The notes: generated from the sequence alone by a model not told the origin. Shown: positions 19,462-30,800, counted from the stretch's first letter. The stretch is DNA of 64,000 nt from Marinobacter similis (GCF_000830985.1 NZ_CP007151.1:2976001-3040000), one strand, 5' to 3'. Numbers and translations: made by a program.

Positions 19462-20466
19462 ATGACTATTCGCATCGCAATTAACGGTTTTGGCCGCATC
19501 GGTCGCAACATTCTCCGTGCACTTTATGAAAATGACTACCGCAAGCAAGTCCAGGTTGTCGCCATCAATGATCTGGGTGACGCCGAGACCAACGCCCACC
19601 TTCTTAAATACGATAGCGTCCACGGCCGCTTTAATGGCGTGGTGGGACACGACGCAGAATCACTGACCGTTAATGGCGACCGCATTGCCATTACCGCCCT
19701 CCGCAATCCGGAAGAGCTGCCCTGGAGCGACCTGCACGTGGACGTGGTATTCGAGTGCACGGGCCTGTTTACCAAACGCGACGAGGCTGCGGCGCACCTG
19801 AAGGCCGGCGCCCGCAAAGTCATCATCTCAGCGCCCTCACCCGACGCTGATGCCATGGTGGTTTATGGTGTCAATCACCATACCCTGACCGCCGAGCATG
19901 AAGTCATCTCCAACGCCTCCTGCACCACTAACTGCCTGGCGCCTGTTGTTGAAGCCCTGCACAAGAGCGTCGGCATCGAAAGCGGCCTGATGACCACCAT
20001 CCACTCCTACACCAACGACCAGAAGCTCAGCGACGTTTACCACACTGACCTGTATCGGGCTCGCTCTGCGACCCAGTCGATGATTCCCACCAAAACCGGC
20101 GCTGCCGCCGCCATTGGCAAGGTGATTCCCGAACTGGATGGCAAACTCGATGGTCTGGCCGTTCGGGTGCCCACCATCAATGTGTCACTGGTAGACTTCG
20201 GCTTTATCGCCGGTCGCGACACCACGGTCGAAGAAATCAACACGGCTGTGCAAGCCGCTGCTGAAAAAAATCCGGTTCTGGGCTTCAACACCGAGAAGCT
20301 GGTCAGTGTAGACTTCAACCACAATGCACTCTCCAGCGTATTCGATGCCAATCACACACGCGTGCTCGGCCGTCATGTAAAAGTCATGGCCTGGTACGAC
20401 AATGAGTGGGGCTTCTCGAACCGCATGCTCGACAACGCAATTGCCCTGATCAAGGCCGGCCAGTAA
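19462..20466 (+). CDS. gap: Glyceraldehyde-3-phosphate dehydrogenase, type I
   Basis: NAD-dependent oxidation of glyceraldehyde 3-phosphate, 334 aa, cytosolic. The Rossmann start is [18 protein letters not shown], the active site is [13 protein letters not shown], and [16 protein letters not shown] and [12 protein letters not shown] complete the type I pattern. It is divergent from edd, as in pseudomonads, where this copy processes the triose phosphate made by KDPG aldolase. An AGGAG ribosome site precedes the start. Confidence 0.97.
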   Translation: MTIRIAINGFGRIGRNILRALYENDYRKQVQVVAINDLGDAETNAHLLKYDSVHGRFNGVVGHDAESLTVNGDRIAITALRNPEELPWSDLHVDVVFECTGLFTKRDEAAAHLKAGARKVIISAPSPDADAMVVYGVNHHTLTAEHEVISNASCTTNCLAPVVEALHKSVGIESGLMTTIHSYTNDQKLSDVYHTDLYRARSATQSMIPTKTGAAAAIGKVIPELDGKLDGLAVRVPTINVSLVDFGFIAGRDTTVEEINTAVQAAAEKNPVLGFNTEKLVSVDFNHNALSSVFDANHTRVLGRHVKVMAWYDNEWGFSNRMLDNAIALIKAGQ

Positions 20467-20534
20467 TCCTGGCCGCCTTGCTCAGTTCCGCTACCTTTAA
20501 AGAGACGCACCCGATTAACCATAGGACACCAACC

Positions 20535-21980
20535 ATGCTCAGGCGCACCAAAATTGTCGCCACACTCGGTCCCGCGACCGACTCTCCCGAAGCCCTCGCC
20601 GCCATTATCGGCGCCGGCGTCGATGTTACCCGACTGAACTTTTCACACGGCAGTGCTGAAGACCACATTCAGCGTGCGCGCCAGGTACGCGAAGCGGCTG
20701 CCGCACAGGGCCGGTTTGTTGCCCTACTAGCTGACCTGCAAGGCCCGAAACTGCGGATTGCCCGTTTCGCCAATCACAAGGTCACCCTGACAGCCGGCCA
20801 GAGCTTTGTCCTCGATGCCAACATGGACAAGGAAGCCGGTACCGAAACCCACGTCGGCATCGATTACGAGCAACTGATCGAAGACGTGAATCCAGGCGAC
20901 ATTCTGGTTCTGGACGACGGCCGCATCGAGATGGAAGTGCAGTCTGTGGACGACCACAGCATCACCTCCACGGTCCTGATTGGCGGCCCCCTCTCCAACA
21001 ACAAGGGCCTGAACAAGCGCGGCGGCGGCCTGTCGGCGGATGCCCTGACCGAGAAAGACAAGCAGGATATCGTGACCGCAGCCCGGCTGAACGCGACTAT
21101 GTTGCGGTGTCTTTCGTGCGCACTGCCGAAGACATGCACACGGCTCGCCGACTGCTCAAGGAAGCAGGCTCTGACGCCGGCCTGGTTGCCAAGATCGAAC
21201 GAGCTGAACTTGCCCACGACGTGGAAGCCCTGGACGCCGTTATTGAAGCCTCCGATGCCGTCATGGTCGCCCGCGGCGATCTCGCCGTTGAAATCGGCGA
21301 CGCGGAACTGGTCGGCGTGCAGAAGCACATCATCCAGCGGGCACGGGTACTGAACCGTGCGGTCATTACCGCCACCCAGATGATGGAATCGATGATCACC
21401 AGCGATGCCAACACGCGCCGAGGTGTCCGATGTCGCAAACGCGGTCATGGACTACACCGATGCCGTGATGCTGTCAGCTGAAACAGCAGTCGGTGATTAT
21501 CCGAAGGAAGCCGTTGAGGCGATGGTTCGCATCTGCCTGGGCGCTGAGAAGCACCCGTCAATGCACCAGTCGAAGCACCGGATTCACGAGAGCATGGAGC
21601 GCGTCGACGAGGCTATTGCGCTGTCGTCAATGTACGCGGCCAACCACCTGGAAGGTGTCGCTGCCATCATCTGCATGACCGAAACCGGCGCTACGCCGCG
21701 ACTGATGTCTCGCATCAAGTCCAGCCTGCCGATTTTTGCCTTCTCCCGTCATCATTCAACTCAGCACCGGGTAGTCATGTTCCGGGGCGTCCAGACCATA
21801 CCGTTCGACTCTGCCAAGATTCCGAACGAGCAAACCAATGCCCTGGCCGTGTCAGAACTGGTTAATCGTGAGGTTGTTAGCGAGGGGGATCTGGTGGTGA
21901 TTACCAAGGGCGACTACGTTAATGCCCAGGGTGGCACCAACACCATGAAGATCGTAAAGGTAGGTTCGGACATCCGCTAA
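20535..21980 (+). CDS. pyk: Pyruvate kinase (PykA type), two frame breaks
   Basis: Makes pyruvate and ATP from phosphoenolpyruvate; about 482 aa after repair, close to E. coli PykA. It begins [19 protein letters not shown], and [14 protein letters not shown] follows. Breaks: at about 21092-21096 one G (GCGGAC) restores [17 protein letters not shown]; at about 21402-21405 two bases restore [19 protein letters not shown], where Pro is expected. [20 protein letters not shown] and [15 protein letters not shown] are intact active-site segments. It is co-directional with gap, 68 bp downstream, and converges on eda. Confidence 0.95.
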
Positions 21981-22000
21981 TACGGCGATCGATACCCTGC

Positions 22001-22036
22001 ATTCACTCTTCGAACAGCACACTTCGAAGAGTGAAT
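22001..22036. terminator. 14-bp perfect inverted repeat after pyk
   Basis: ATTCACTCTTCGAA, loop CAGCACAC, TTCGAAGAGTGAAT. A stem of 14 perfect pairs lies 20 bp after the pyk stop, between convergent genes. There is no T-tract, so it may be a terminator of non-classical type or an mRNA end stabiliser. Confidence 0.55.
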
Positions 22037-22039
22037 AAA

Positions 22040-22077
22040 CCTTGCGGCCAGCGTTTTTACTGGCACTGGTCGCAAGG
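22040..22077. terminator. Second hairpin between pyk and eda
   Basis: CCTTGCGGCCAG and CTGGTCGCAAGG pair over 12 positions, one as G-U, around a 14-base loop containing a T run. It starts 3 bp after the first hairpin and could end either pyk or eda transcription. Confidence 0.5.
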
Positions 22078-22099
22078 GCACTCTTTAAAAGGTTGAGAG

Positions 22100-22747
22100 T
22101 TATAAGTCCGCAAGACTGTCCCGAGCAATCTGGGTGATCTGCGCCCAATCTTTGGCAGCGACCACATCTGCTGGTGTCAGCCAGGAACCACCCACCGCCT
22201 TTACATTCTTCAGCGCCAGATAGTCTTTCGCCGTATCGCGACGAATGCCGCCCGTCGGGCAGAAGGTCACATCGCTGAAGGGTCCACTGAACGCTTTCAA
22301 CGCCGGCACACCGCCAGACACCTCAGCCGGGAAGAATTTAAACTCGCGGTAGCCCAGGGCATACCCCATCATCAGTTCTGACACGGTTGAAATACCCGGC
22401 AGCAACGGAGCTTCCGAGGTTACGCCAAACTCAAGAATGGCTTCGGTCACACCGGGGGTAATGACAAACTGCGCTCCTGCCGCCTCGACCTGGCGATACT
22501 CGGCCACACTGGTGACCGTACCGGCGCCAACCCAGGCGTCAGGAATGGCTTCGCGCACGGCTTTGATGGCATTAACACCGTGTTCAGTCCTGAGGGTGAT
22601 CTCAAGCACGTTGATGCCACCGTCAACCAGCGCCTGACACAGCGGCACAGCATCTTCGAGTTCATTGATCGCGATAACCGGCACCAGGGGCGAGGCCGCC
22701 AACACGGCCTGAACGCGCTCGCGCTGGAATTCAGAAAGTTGGGTCAT
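22100..22747 (-). CDS. eda: KDPG aldolase
   Basis: Cleaves 2-keto-3-deoxy-6-phosphogluconate to pyruvate and glyceraldehyde 3-phosphate, 215 aa. The catalytic Glu is in VLEITLRTEHG, the Schiff-base Lys in REFKFFPAEVSGG, and the phosphate loop in FCPTGGIRRDTAKDYL. It is last in zwf-pgl-eda, 34 bp after pgl. Confidence 0.96.
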   Translation of the reverse strand: MTQLSEFQRERVQAVLAASPLVPVIAINELEDAVPLCQALVDGGINVLEITLRTEHGVNAIKAVREAIPDAWVGAGTVTSVAEYRQVEAAGAQFVITPGVTEAILEFGVTSEAPLLPGISTVSELMMGYALGYREFKFFPAEVSGGVPALKAFSGPFSDVTFCPTGGIRRDTAKDYLALKNVKAVGGSWLTPADVVAAKDWAQITQIARDSLADL

Positions 22748-22781
22748 GGGTTTTTACTCCAATAAATCGTGAAAAGCAGAC

Positions 22782-23501
22782 TCAGGGACTCCAGAACACA
22801 TTGAGTCCAGGCTGAAGAAAAGCGCGCACCGGCATTGCCATCACGTCGCTCGGATTGGCCAAAGCCTGCTCCAGAGTCTCAAGCTTGTCCTGGCCCTTCA
22901 GGTGCAGCGCGGTGAACCGCGCATCCTTCAGTGCCGGCCAGGTCAGTGTGATTCGTTGCTGGGATTGGGACGGCGGCGTGGCCGCAGCCACCCGGTTCGG
23001 GCAGTCGGCACTGATCGCCTCAGCCAGCTCCGGTGCGTCCGGGAACAGGGACGCGGTATGGCCGTCATTCCCCATACCAAGGATCAGTACATCCAGGGGC
23101 AGCGCCAGATCTGCCAATTCCGCTTTCACCGCCGCCAGCCCCTCAAGCGGGGTCGCGCCCTGCTGCTTGAGCGACAGGTAGTTGGCGGCCGCAGCCTTGC
23201 CTTGCAACAGATGCGCCTTCACCAGCTGGGTATTGCTGGCGGGATCGTCCTCGGCTACCCAGCGCTCATCCGCCAACAGGATATCAACCCGCTGCCAGTC
23301 GAGCGCCTTTTCAGACAAGGCCTTGAAAAATGGCAGCGGTGTCGAACCACCCGAAACCACCAGGCTGGCTCGCGGAGCCTGCGCCAGCCTGGTTTCAAGA
23401 ACCTCGGCCACAGCATCGGCCAGCGCCACGGCAACCTGCTCCGGCGTTTCCCCGAAGCGCGGAAGCATACCCTCAGGCAACTGAATATCAGGCGTCTTCA
23501 T
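22782..23501 (-). CDS. pgl: 6-phosphogluconolactonase (DevB type)
   Basis: Hydrolyses 6-phosphogluconolactone to 6-phosphogluconate, 239 aa. [35 protein letters not shown] and [20 protein letters not shown] are the family motifs. ATG 23501 ([11 protein letters not shown]) is chosen over an upstream GTG because GGAAGGAG stands 5 bp before it. It overlaps the end of zwf by 14 bp, so the two are translated together. Confidence 0.95.
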   Translation of the reverse strand: MKTPDIQLPEGMLPRFGETPEQVAVALADAVAEVLETRLAQAPRASLVVSGGSTPLPFFKALSEKALDWQRVDILLADERWVAEDDPASNTQLVKAHLLQGKAAAANYLSLKQQGATPLEGLAAVKAELADLALPLDVLILGMGNDGHTASLFPDAPELAEAISADCPNRVAAATPPSQSQQRITLTWPALKDARFTALHLKGQDKLETLEQALANPSDVMAMPVRAFLQPGLNVFWSP

Positions 23502-24962
23502 ACCAGCTCCTTCCGTCACGAGTGATCATGGCGATGGACGCCACCGGCCCCCAGGTACCGGCGGCATAGCGCTTGGGAGGAGCACCACTGTCGCGCCAGT
23601 TCCGGATAACCTGATCAACCCAGCGCCAGGCGTGTTCAACCTCGTCCCGGCGAACAAACAGGTACTGATTGCCTTTCATCACCTCCCACAGCAGACGCTC
23701 GTAGGCATCTGGAATCCGGTCAGTGTCAAAGGTCTCCGAGAAGGTCAGTTCCAGCGGGCCCTGGCGCAATCGCATGCCCTTATCAAGGCCCTGGTCCTTG
23801 GTCAGGATCTTCAGCGACATGCCCTCATCCGGCTGCAACCGGATAATCAGCTTGTTGTTGGCCAGGTGTTTCTGATCCGGATCAAAGATGTAGTGCGGCG
23901 CAGGTTTGAAATGAATGATGATCTGGGAAAGCTTCTCCGGCAGCCGTTTTCCGGTGCGGATGTAAAACGGCACACCGGACCAGCGCCAGTTGTCGATCTC
24001 AGCCTTCAGCGCCACAAAGGTCTCGGTATCGCTGCCTTTGTTGGCCCCCTCTTCCTCAAGGTAACCGGGCACGGGCTTGCCATTGCTGGTACCTGCTGTG
24101 TACTGGCCACGAACCACGTGGCTTTCCATCATGTCCGGTGTCACCCGCTTCAGCGCCTTGAGCACCTTCACCTTCTCATCACGAATGCTGTCCGCAGACA
24201 GGTCCGAAGGAGGATCCATGGCGATAAGGCACAGCAGCTGGAGCAAGTGATTCTGAATCATGTCCCGGATCTGGCCGGCCTGATCGAAATAGCCCCACCG
24301 ACCCTCAATGCCGACACTCTCGGCAACGCTGATTTCAACGTGGGAAATGTGGTTCTGGTCCCACTGGGACGCGAACAGGTTGTTGGCAAATCGCAGGGCG
24401 ATCAGGTTCTGTACCGTTTCCTTACCCAGGTAGTGATCGATGCGGAACAACTGGTTTTCATTGAACACCTCGCCCAGCTCATCGTTGATCACCTTGGAGG
24501 ACTCAAGATCGTGACCAATAGGCTTTTCTACCACTACCCTGGTGTTTTCGTTGCAGCAATTTGCCGCCCGCATGTTACGGGCAATTACACCGTACATGGA
24601 CGGCGGCGTTGCCATGTAAACGATCAACTCGTTATGGGCATCGTCTCGCCAATCGTTGAGAACGCTGAAGCCTCGGGATTGCTGAAATCGAGAATCTGGT
24701 AGTCGACCCGCTGCAAAAACTTGTCGGCAACATTGGCATCAAACTCTTCCGGTTTGACGTGTTGCTTCAGTTTTTCGAGCAGTTGCTGCCGAACACTGTC
24801 GGTGTCCGCTTCCGTGCGCGCAATGGCGAGAATGCGGCTACCCTCAGCAAGCAGCTTGGCCCTCTCCAGTTGGTAAAGTGCAGGAAACAGCTTGCGTTGA
24901 GCGAGATCGCCCAGTGCGCCAAACAGCATAAGGTCACAACGGGTATTGCTTTTATTGGCCAT
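23488..24962 (-). CDS. zwf: Glucose-6-phosphate 1-dehydrogenase, one frame break
   Basis: NADP-linked oxidation of glucose 6-phosphate to the lactone, about 491 aa after repair, the family length. The coenzyme site is [20 protein letters not shown] and the substrate site is [18 protein letters not shown]. The frame breaks at about 24669-24672: one C restored (GAGGCCTTC) joins FSNPEAFSVLNDW to the rest. Start ATG 24962 follows AGAAGGATCC. First gene of zwf-pgl-eda; the promoter carries two HexR-like sites. Confidence 0.96.
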
Positions 24963-25032
24963 TGGATCCTTCTCTCCGGTGGGTAAGGCGATCACAACGC
25001 CAGTCGGCTCGCCTTTGGATTTCGTCGTTGGA

Positions 25033-25049
25033 TGTAGTAATTTTATGCA
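25033..25049. promoter_or_regulatory. HexR-like operator 1 upstream of zwf
   Basis: TGTAGTAATTTTATGCA, 71 bp before the zwf start, shares its TGTAGTAA core with the site in front of gap. Confidence 0.5.
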
Positions 25050-25096
25050 AATAATGACATCAGGGATCGGGTTTTCCAAGGAAAAAATGCACTAAA

Positions 25097-25112
25097 TGAC
25101 ATTTTTACTACC
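25097..25112. promoter_or_regulatory. HexR-like operator 2 between zwf and hexR
   Basis: TGACATTTTTACTACC, reverse complement GGTAGTAAAAATGTCA. It lies just upstream of the TATAAT box (25134-25139) of hexR, so it could serve both zwf and autoregulation of hexR. Confidence 0.5.
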
Positions 25113-25188
25113 CAAAAGTAGGGAGAAACGCGGTATAATCAGCGCCGTCGAAAAACAACGAACGCCAAAGAGTCAGGGAGTACTTTTA

Positions 25189-26061
25189 ATGGCCGCGAAT
25201 CAGGCGCACCGCGATGAAAATCTGCTTACCGACATTCAGTCCCGGCTGGACAGTCTCAACAAATCCGAGCGCAAAGTAGCAGAAGCCATTCTTCGCGATC
25301 CCAGCGCTGCCACCCGCTACAGCATAGCTGCGCTTGCCAGGGCCGCAAATGTCAGCGAACCCACGGTTAACCGGTTCTGTCGCGGCTTTTCTGCCACCGG
25401 TTTCCCGGACTTCAAGATTCGGCTGGCGCAGAGCATTGCAACGGGCACCCCCTATGTCGGCCAGAACGTCGAGGCTAACGATACGGTCTCGGAGTTTGCC
25501 GACAAGATCATGCTCAGCACCATTGCCAGTCTCGACAAGGCCCGTCAGGCTCTGGACCCAAATGCCCTGGCATCTGCCATCGACTACCTGATCCAGGCCA
25601 AGCAGATCAATTTCTTTGGTATGGGCGGCTCTGCTTCAGTGGCTCTCGATGCCCAGCACAAGTTCTTCCGCTTCAATATCCCGGTGATGTCCTACGATGA
25701 CGCACTGATGCAGCGCATGGTGGCAGCCGGTGCCAATGTGGGCGATGTGATCGTGCTCATCTCCTACACCGGACGCACCCGGGAAACGGTGGATATTGCC
25801 CAGGTGGCCCGCGACAACGGCGCAATCGTGATTGGCATCACCAACCCCGACTCGCCCCTGGCCGCAGTCTGCAGCGTGGTGGTGGGGGTGACCGCCCCCG
25901 AGGACACCGAGGTTTACATGCCGATGTCTTCCCGAATCATCCATCTGACCGTGATTGATATCCTGGCGACCGGAGTGACCCTGAAACGGGGCGCTGATTT
26001 TCTTGGCCACCTGAAGAAGATCAAAGAAAGTCTCAAGCCGACGCGACTGCCGTCTGAATAA
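25189..26061 (+). CDS. hexR: HexR, RpiR-family regulator of central carbon metabolism
   Basis: Repressor of 290 aa. The N-terminal RpiR helix-turn-helix includes [20 protein letters not shown]. The C-terminal SIS sugar-phosphate domain has [19 protein letters not shown] and [22 protein letters not shown] is the known inducer in pseudomonads. ATG 25189 ([12 protein letters not shown]) follows GGGAG by 8 bp and is preferred to an earlier in-frame start. It is divergent from zwf. Confidence 0.95.
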   Translation: MAANQAHRDENLLTDIQSRLDSLNKSERKVAEAILRDPSAATRYSIAALARAANVSEPTVNRFCRGFSATGFPDFKIRLAQSIATGTPYVGQNVEANDTVSEFADKIMLSTIASLDKARQALDPNALASAIDYLIQAKQINFFGMGGSASVALDAQHKFFRFNIPVMSYDDALMQRMVAAGANVGDVIVLISYTGRTRETVDIAQVARDNGAIVIGITNPDSPLAAVCSVVVGVTAPEDTEVYMPMSSRIIHLTVIDILATGVTLKRGADFLGHLKKIKESLKPTRLPSE

Positions 26062-26075
26062 CCCCGCCAGCAGGT

Positions 26076-26108
26076 CCCACGTGTCGATTCAGCCGACAGG
26101 CACGTGGG
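26076..26108 (+). terminator. Stem-loop after hexR
   Basis: CCCACGTGTCG and CGA-CAGG-CACGTGGG form a hairpin with a 4-base bulge and a 7-base loop, 15 bp after the hexR stop. No T-tract follows, so its strength as a terminator is uncertain. Confidence 0.45.
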
Positions 26109-26125
26109 GCTGACAGATCTACGCC

Positions 26126-26171
26126 CCTCCTCCCCCTCAAAACTACCCCCCCAAATTCTTGGGGGCGGAGG
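26126..26171. promoter_or_regulatory. MalT-box-like elements upstream of lamB
   Basis: On the minus strand 26126-26135 reads GGGGAGGAGG, an exact match to the MalT box GGGGAKGAGG. On the plus strand 26162-26171 reads GGGGCGGAGG, one mismatch. Between them CCCCC and GGGGG form a small inverted repeat. The pul promoter has only looser G-rich copies (27760-27780). No malT gene is in the window, so a MalT-like activator is inferred. Confidence 0.4.
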
Positions 26172-26341
26172 ATGTACTAACCCTTACGTTACAACACTAT
26201 GAAATCCGGTTTCCCAATGTCTGATTGGCAGGAGCTGCAATCTCGGGAACCGGAGGCACGGTCTGGCCACGGCTATTCATAGTCCTAACCTGATCATCCG
26301 CTTCCCAGACATTTAACAATGACAAAAAGCATAGGACTCAG

Positions 26342-27667
26342 ATGATGCAGAACAATAAGCGCTTCTCTATGAACAAGCTTCCTCTAGCTGCTGCGGTAAC
26401 AGCTGCCGTTATGGCCACCCCAGCCATTGCAGTCGATTTCCACGGTTATGCCCGTGCAGGCGCCTCGAGCAACCTGAACAGCGGTGGCGAGCAGACTTGC
26501 TTTGGCAGCGGCTCCACTGGCCACTACGTTGGTCGACTGGCCGACGAATGCGACACCTACGCCGAACTCGCCCTCGGCGACGAGCTGTTCAGTCAGGACG
26601 GAGCCACTTTCCGCTTCGATTCCATGATTGCTTACAGCGCCAACGAACAGGGTAACGACTACCAGGCCCTGGACGGCGGCAACAACATCAGTGGCGTCGA
26701 CTTCGCCGGCGAAGAAGTCACTCGTAACAGCTCCAACCCTTACGGCGGTGGCGATCTGGCCCTGCGTCAGCTGTACGTATCCGCCAACAACGTGATCGAG
26801 TCCCTGCCGGGTGCCACTCTGTGGGCCGGTAAGCGCTACTACCAGCGTAAAGACATTCACCAGCTCGACCTGTTCTATGTCAGCAACTCCGGCTACGGTG
26901 CCGGTGTTGAGAACATCAAGGCCGGCGCTGGCCAGCTGTCGGTTGCCTACACCAATTCCGACAACAGCGAAAATGATGACATCGTTCAGAACAACAAGAT
27001 CGATGTTCGCTATTCTTTTCCGCTGGCCGGTGGCAACAACCTCGAATTGATCGGCATCTACGCCATGGCGGACCTGACCGACCAGCAAGAAGACGCCGGT
27101 TTCGATGATCAGGACGGTTACTTCTTCACAGCTGAGCTGTCTTCAGGCGTGATGGGTGGCTTCAACAAATTTGCCGTTCAGTACGGCGCCGATTCCATGG
27201 GCTTCACCAACGCGGAAAACGCCAGTGGCGGCCGCGTGGCTAACAACAACGCTGGCTACTTCGAATCCAGCTGGCGTGTCCTGAACCACGGTGTTATCAA
27301 GCTGGGTAGCGGCTGGGACCTGGGCCACTCTGTGGTTTATGAGCGCGCCGAGTCCCACGATGCATCTGCTGACGACGGTGAGCGCCTGAGCATTGTTGCG
27401 CGCCCGGTTTACAACTGGACCAATGTTATGAGCACCGCCATCGAGGTGGGTTACAGCGAAACCGACCGCCCCTGGTTTGACGATTCCCAGGATCTCGGCA
27501 AGTTCGCCGTCGCCCAACAGTGGCAGGCAGGCCCCGGCTACTGGGCACGCCCGGTTATCCGCGCCTACGCAGCCACCTTCTTCGGTGACGAAGCAGAGGC
27601 CGCTCGCGGCGGTGAAGGTGTCGACGGCGACGTTCAGATCGGCGCCCAGATCGAAGCCTGGTGGTAA
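26342..27667 (+). CDS. lamB: Maltoporin (LamB family)
   Basis: Outer-membrane 18-strand channel for maltodextrins, 441 aa. A signal peptide (KLPLAAAVTAAVMATPAIA) is followed by VDFHGYARAG, the usual mature LamB start. GGEQTCFG and ADECDTYAELALGDELF keep the conserved Cys pair. LPGATLWAGKRYYQRKDIHQLDLFY is the LamB signature and the protein ends in an aromatic residue (IEAWW), as outer-membrane barrels do. It stands before the pullulanase with its own terminator. Confidence 0.95.
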   Translation: MMQNNKRFSMNKLPLAAAVTAAVMATPAIAVDFHGYARAGASSNLNSGGEQTCFGSGSTGHYVGRLADECDTYAELALGDELFSQDGATFRFDSMIAYSANEQGNDYQALDGGNNISGVDFAGEEVTRNSSNPYGGGDLALRQLYVSANNVIESLPGATLWAGKRYYQRKDIHQLDLFYVSNSGYGAGVENIKAGAGQLSVAYTNSDNSENDDIVQNNKIDVRYSFPLAGGNNLELIGIYAMADLTDQQEDAGFDDQDGYFFTAELSSGVMGGFNKFAVQYGADSMGFTNAENASGGRVANNNAGYFESSWRVLNHGVIKLGSGWDLGHSVVYERAESHDASADDGERLSIVARPVYNWTNVMSTAIEVGYSETDRPWFDDSQDLGKFAVAQQWQAGPGYWARPVIRAYAATFFGDEAEAARGGEGVDGDVQIGAQIEAWW

Positions 27668-27703
27668 GTCTCTAATAATCTCTTAGTGTTGTTGGACCTC
27701 TTG

Positions 27704-27728
27704 GGCCGGCGTTATGCCGGCCTTTTTT
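27704..27728 (+). terminator. lamB terminator
   Basis: GGCCGGC, loop GTTAT, GCCGGCC, then six T. It lies 36 bp after the lamB stop. Confidence 0.92.
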
Positions 27729-27893
27729 ATGCCTGAACCGCCACACCTACGTAGTTCTACTACCCCCACCCCTATCCCTCTACGCCCTAAAAAAATGCTC
27801 GCCGAAGGATGTTCTGGCGTCGGCACCGCGCAACCATGACCTTGGCCCTCCCGGGCTGCTCAAACAACAACAAGGGAAAAAAGGATATTCTCC

Positions 27894-30800
27894 ATGCCTG
27901 ATCAAAAATTGATGGCAGGTGGCTTTGCACTGACCATGGTGCTTGCGCTCACCGGCTGTAAAAAAGACGACGACGAACAACCCACCGAAGCCTTGCTAGA
28001 GCCCGGCGCCAACGAAGCACTTCTTTACTACAAGCGTCCGGACGAGAATTACAGCGGCTGGGGCCTGCATCTTTGGAATAACGAGGCCGCGGGCTGCGAT
28101 GGCCTGGACGAAAATGTGCCCACTGACTGGAACGCCCCTCGTCCTCCAGACGGCATCAGCGACACCTATGGCGCCTACTACTTCATACCCATGCGCGAAG
28201 CCGGCAACTGCCTGAACTTCATCGTGCATAAGGGCGACGAAAAAGACATTGGTGGCACGGATCACCGCTGGCACTTCGACGATCTTGGCAACCGCATCTT
28301 TACCCTTAGTGGCAAGCAGGAGCTTTCCCAGATCCCGATCGAAGCAGACAAAATTACAATTGCAGGTGCACAGGCGCATTGGTGGATGAGACCACCCTGG
28401 TCTTTAAAGGCACCGAAGCACTGAACCGGATGGAACTCAGGTACGACAGCAAAGCCCGGATCAAAATAGACGACCGGCGCGAGGACTTGACCGGCGGCCA
28501 GGTGATTGAGCTGCAAGCGACCACTCTGACCGAGTCCCTGAAGGACAAGTTTCCGCACCTGAGCGACTGGCCCGCCTACGAGGTAATCGCGGATAACGCC
28601 ACCATCCGGAAAGCTCTGACCGGGCAATTAGTAGCAGCGGCCTATACCGATAGCGACAAACTTCTGATCGCCACCCAGGTTCAAATCCCAGGCGCACTCG
28701 ATGCGCTTTACGCCTACGAGGGCGAGCTGGGTGCGGCGGTTAATGGCAGCGATGTGGATTTCGCCGTCTGGGCACCCACCGCCCAGGATGTCCGCTTGCA
28801 CCTGTTCGACAACGCCGGTCAGTTGCTTGATAGCCACTCGATGACCAGTGCCGGCACCGATGGCGTATGGCGTCATACCGGCTCCAGCAGCGAGCTGCTC
28901 GGGCAATACTATCAGTACGAAGTGACCGTCTATCACCCGCGGACGAGCGCCATTGAGACCACGATGGTGTCAGACCCCTACGCCCTGAGCTTGTCGGCCA
29001 ACGGTCAGTATGCCCAGATCGTTGACCTGACCGATCCGGGCCTGGCTCCAACCGGCTGGAGCAGCACCAACCCACCAGCCCTCGCTGCTCCCGAAGACGT
29101 GGTGGTTTATGAGACCCACATCCGTGACTTCAGCGCCACCGATGAAACCGTCGCCACCGAATTCCGCGGCAAATATAAGGCATTCAGCCAACCCGCCGAT
29201 GGTTCGATCGACAGTGTCGCCCACCTCAAGGCCATGGCCGATGCTGGCGTAAGCCACCTGCACCTGCTGCCGGCATTCGACATCGCCACCGTCAACGAGA
29301 ATCCCGCGCGGATTGTCGACATCGAAGACGACTTCTCCCGCCTGTGCGAGCTGTCGGAACAGGCAGCCAACGACTATGCCGCTCACTGCGGCAGCGGCAA
29401 CAGCATTCGCGCGGTGCTCGAATCCTTCGATCCGAAAACCGGCGACGCCCAGGCTCTGTATAACACCCTGCGCGGCCTGGACAGCTTTAACTGGGGTTAC
29501 GATCCGGTGCACTACACGGTGCCCGAGGGCAGCTACGCAACCGATGCCAACGGCAGCCAGCGCATTGTGGAGTTTCGTGAGATGGTCCAATCCGCCACCG
29601 ACCTGGGCCTGAACGTGGTAATGGACGTGGTGTATAACCACACCAACTCCTCTGGCCTGGCAGACAACTCGGTGCTGGACAAGCTGGTGCCTGGTTATTA
29701 CCACCGCCAGAACCCGGAAACCGGCCAGGTCGAAAATTCCACCTGCTGCGAGAACACGGCGTCAGAGCACGCATGATGGAAAAGCTGATGATCGACTCTC
29801 TGGTGACCTGGGCGGAGCATTACAAGATCTCCGGCTTCCGGTTCGACCTCATGGGCCATCACATGCTGACCAACATGACCGAGGCCCTGGCCGCAGTTCA
29901 GGCGGTAGATCCGGACACCTATTTCTATGGTGAGGGCTGGAACTTTGGTGAAGTCGCCAATAACGCCCGCGGCGAGAACGCCATCCAGGCCAACATGGCC
30001 GGCACCGGCATCGGTTCCTTTAACGACCGTCTGCGGGATGCCGTGCGCGGCGGTGGCCCGTTCGACAGCGAGGACGGCATCCGTGCCAACCAGGGCTTCA
30101 GTAATGGTTTGTTCACCAACCCCAACAACCTCTCCTCCGGCGCCCAGTCCGAAAAGGATGCGCTCCTGCAACGCAGTGACTGGATTCGCGTGGGCATTGC
30201 CGGCAGCCTCGCCGACTATCGCTTTATTGCTTTTGATGGCATTGAGAAAACCGGTGGCGAGATCGACTACAACGGCCAGAATGCTGGTTATACCGCTGAC
30301 CCTCAGGAAATCATCAACTACGTGTCCAAGCACGACAACCAGACCCTCTGGGACAACAACCAGTACAAGGCGCCCTACGCGGCAACGGTGATGGAGCGTG
30401 CCCAGATGCAGGTGGTTGGCCTGTCCATTCCGATCCTGAGCCAGGGCATTCCTTTCCTGCACATGGGATCAGAGCTATTGCGCTCCAAGTCCATGGAGCG
30501 TGACAGCTACGATTCCGGCGACTGGTTCAACGAAGTGGACTTCAGCTATCAGGCCTCGGCCTGGAACCGTGGCCTGCCAAGACAGGACAAGGACGGCGCC
30601 AACTGGCCGCTGATTCTCCGGGTAATCGAAGGGGCCGGCAGCAATGCCAACCCAAACCCGGGTTCCATCGCCTACACCAATGACCAGGTCCAGGAACTGT
30701 TGACGGCTCGTGCAAACAGCCCGCTGTTCCGCCTGCAAACCGCCGAGGACGTTCAGCAACGCCTGCAGTTTCTCAATACCGGCCCGGCCCAGACTCCCGG

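Noticed and set aside
21092..21405. Programmed ribosomal frameshifting in pyk and the other broken genes
   Set aside because: No common slippery heptamer or downstream structure; contexts differ, net shifts are of two sizes, and orthologues are read in one frame.
23632..24702. 356-codon open frame on the plus strand
   Set aside because: It is the antisense shadow of zwf, caused by GC-rich codon bias; no family resemblance.
26140..26170. C5/G5 inverted repeat as a transcription terminator after hexR
   Set aside because: A five-pair stem without T-tract, embedded in the lamB regulatory region, is too weak; it fits better as part of an operator.
28970..29704. 244-codon open frame on the minus strand
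   Set aside because: Antisense shadow of pulA; no start signals or recognisable domains.
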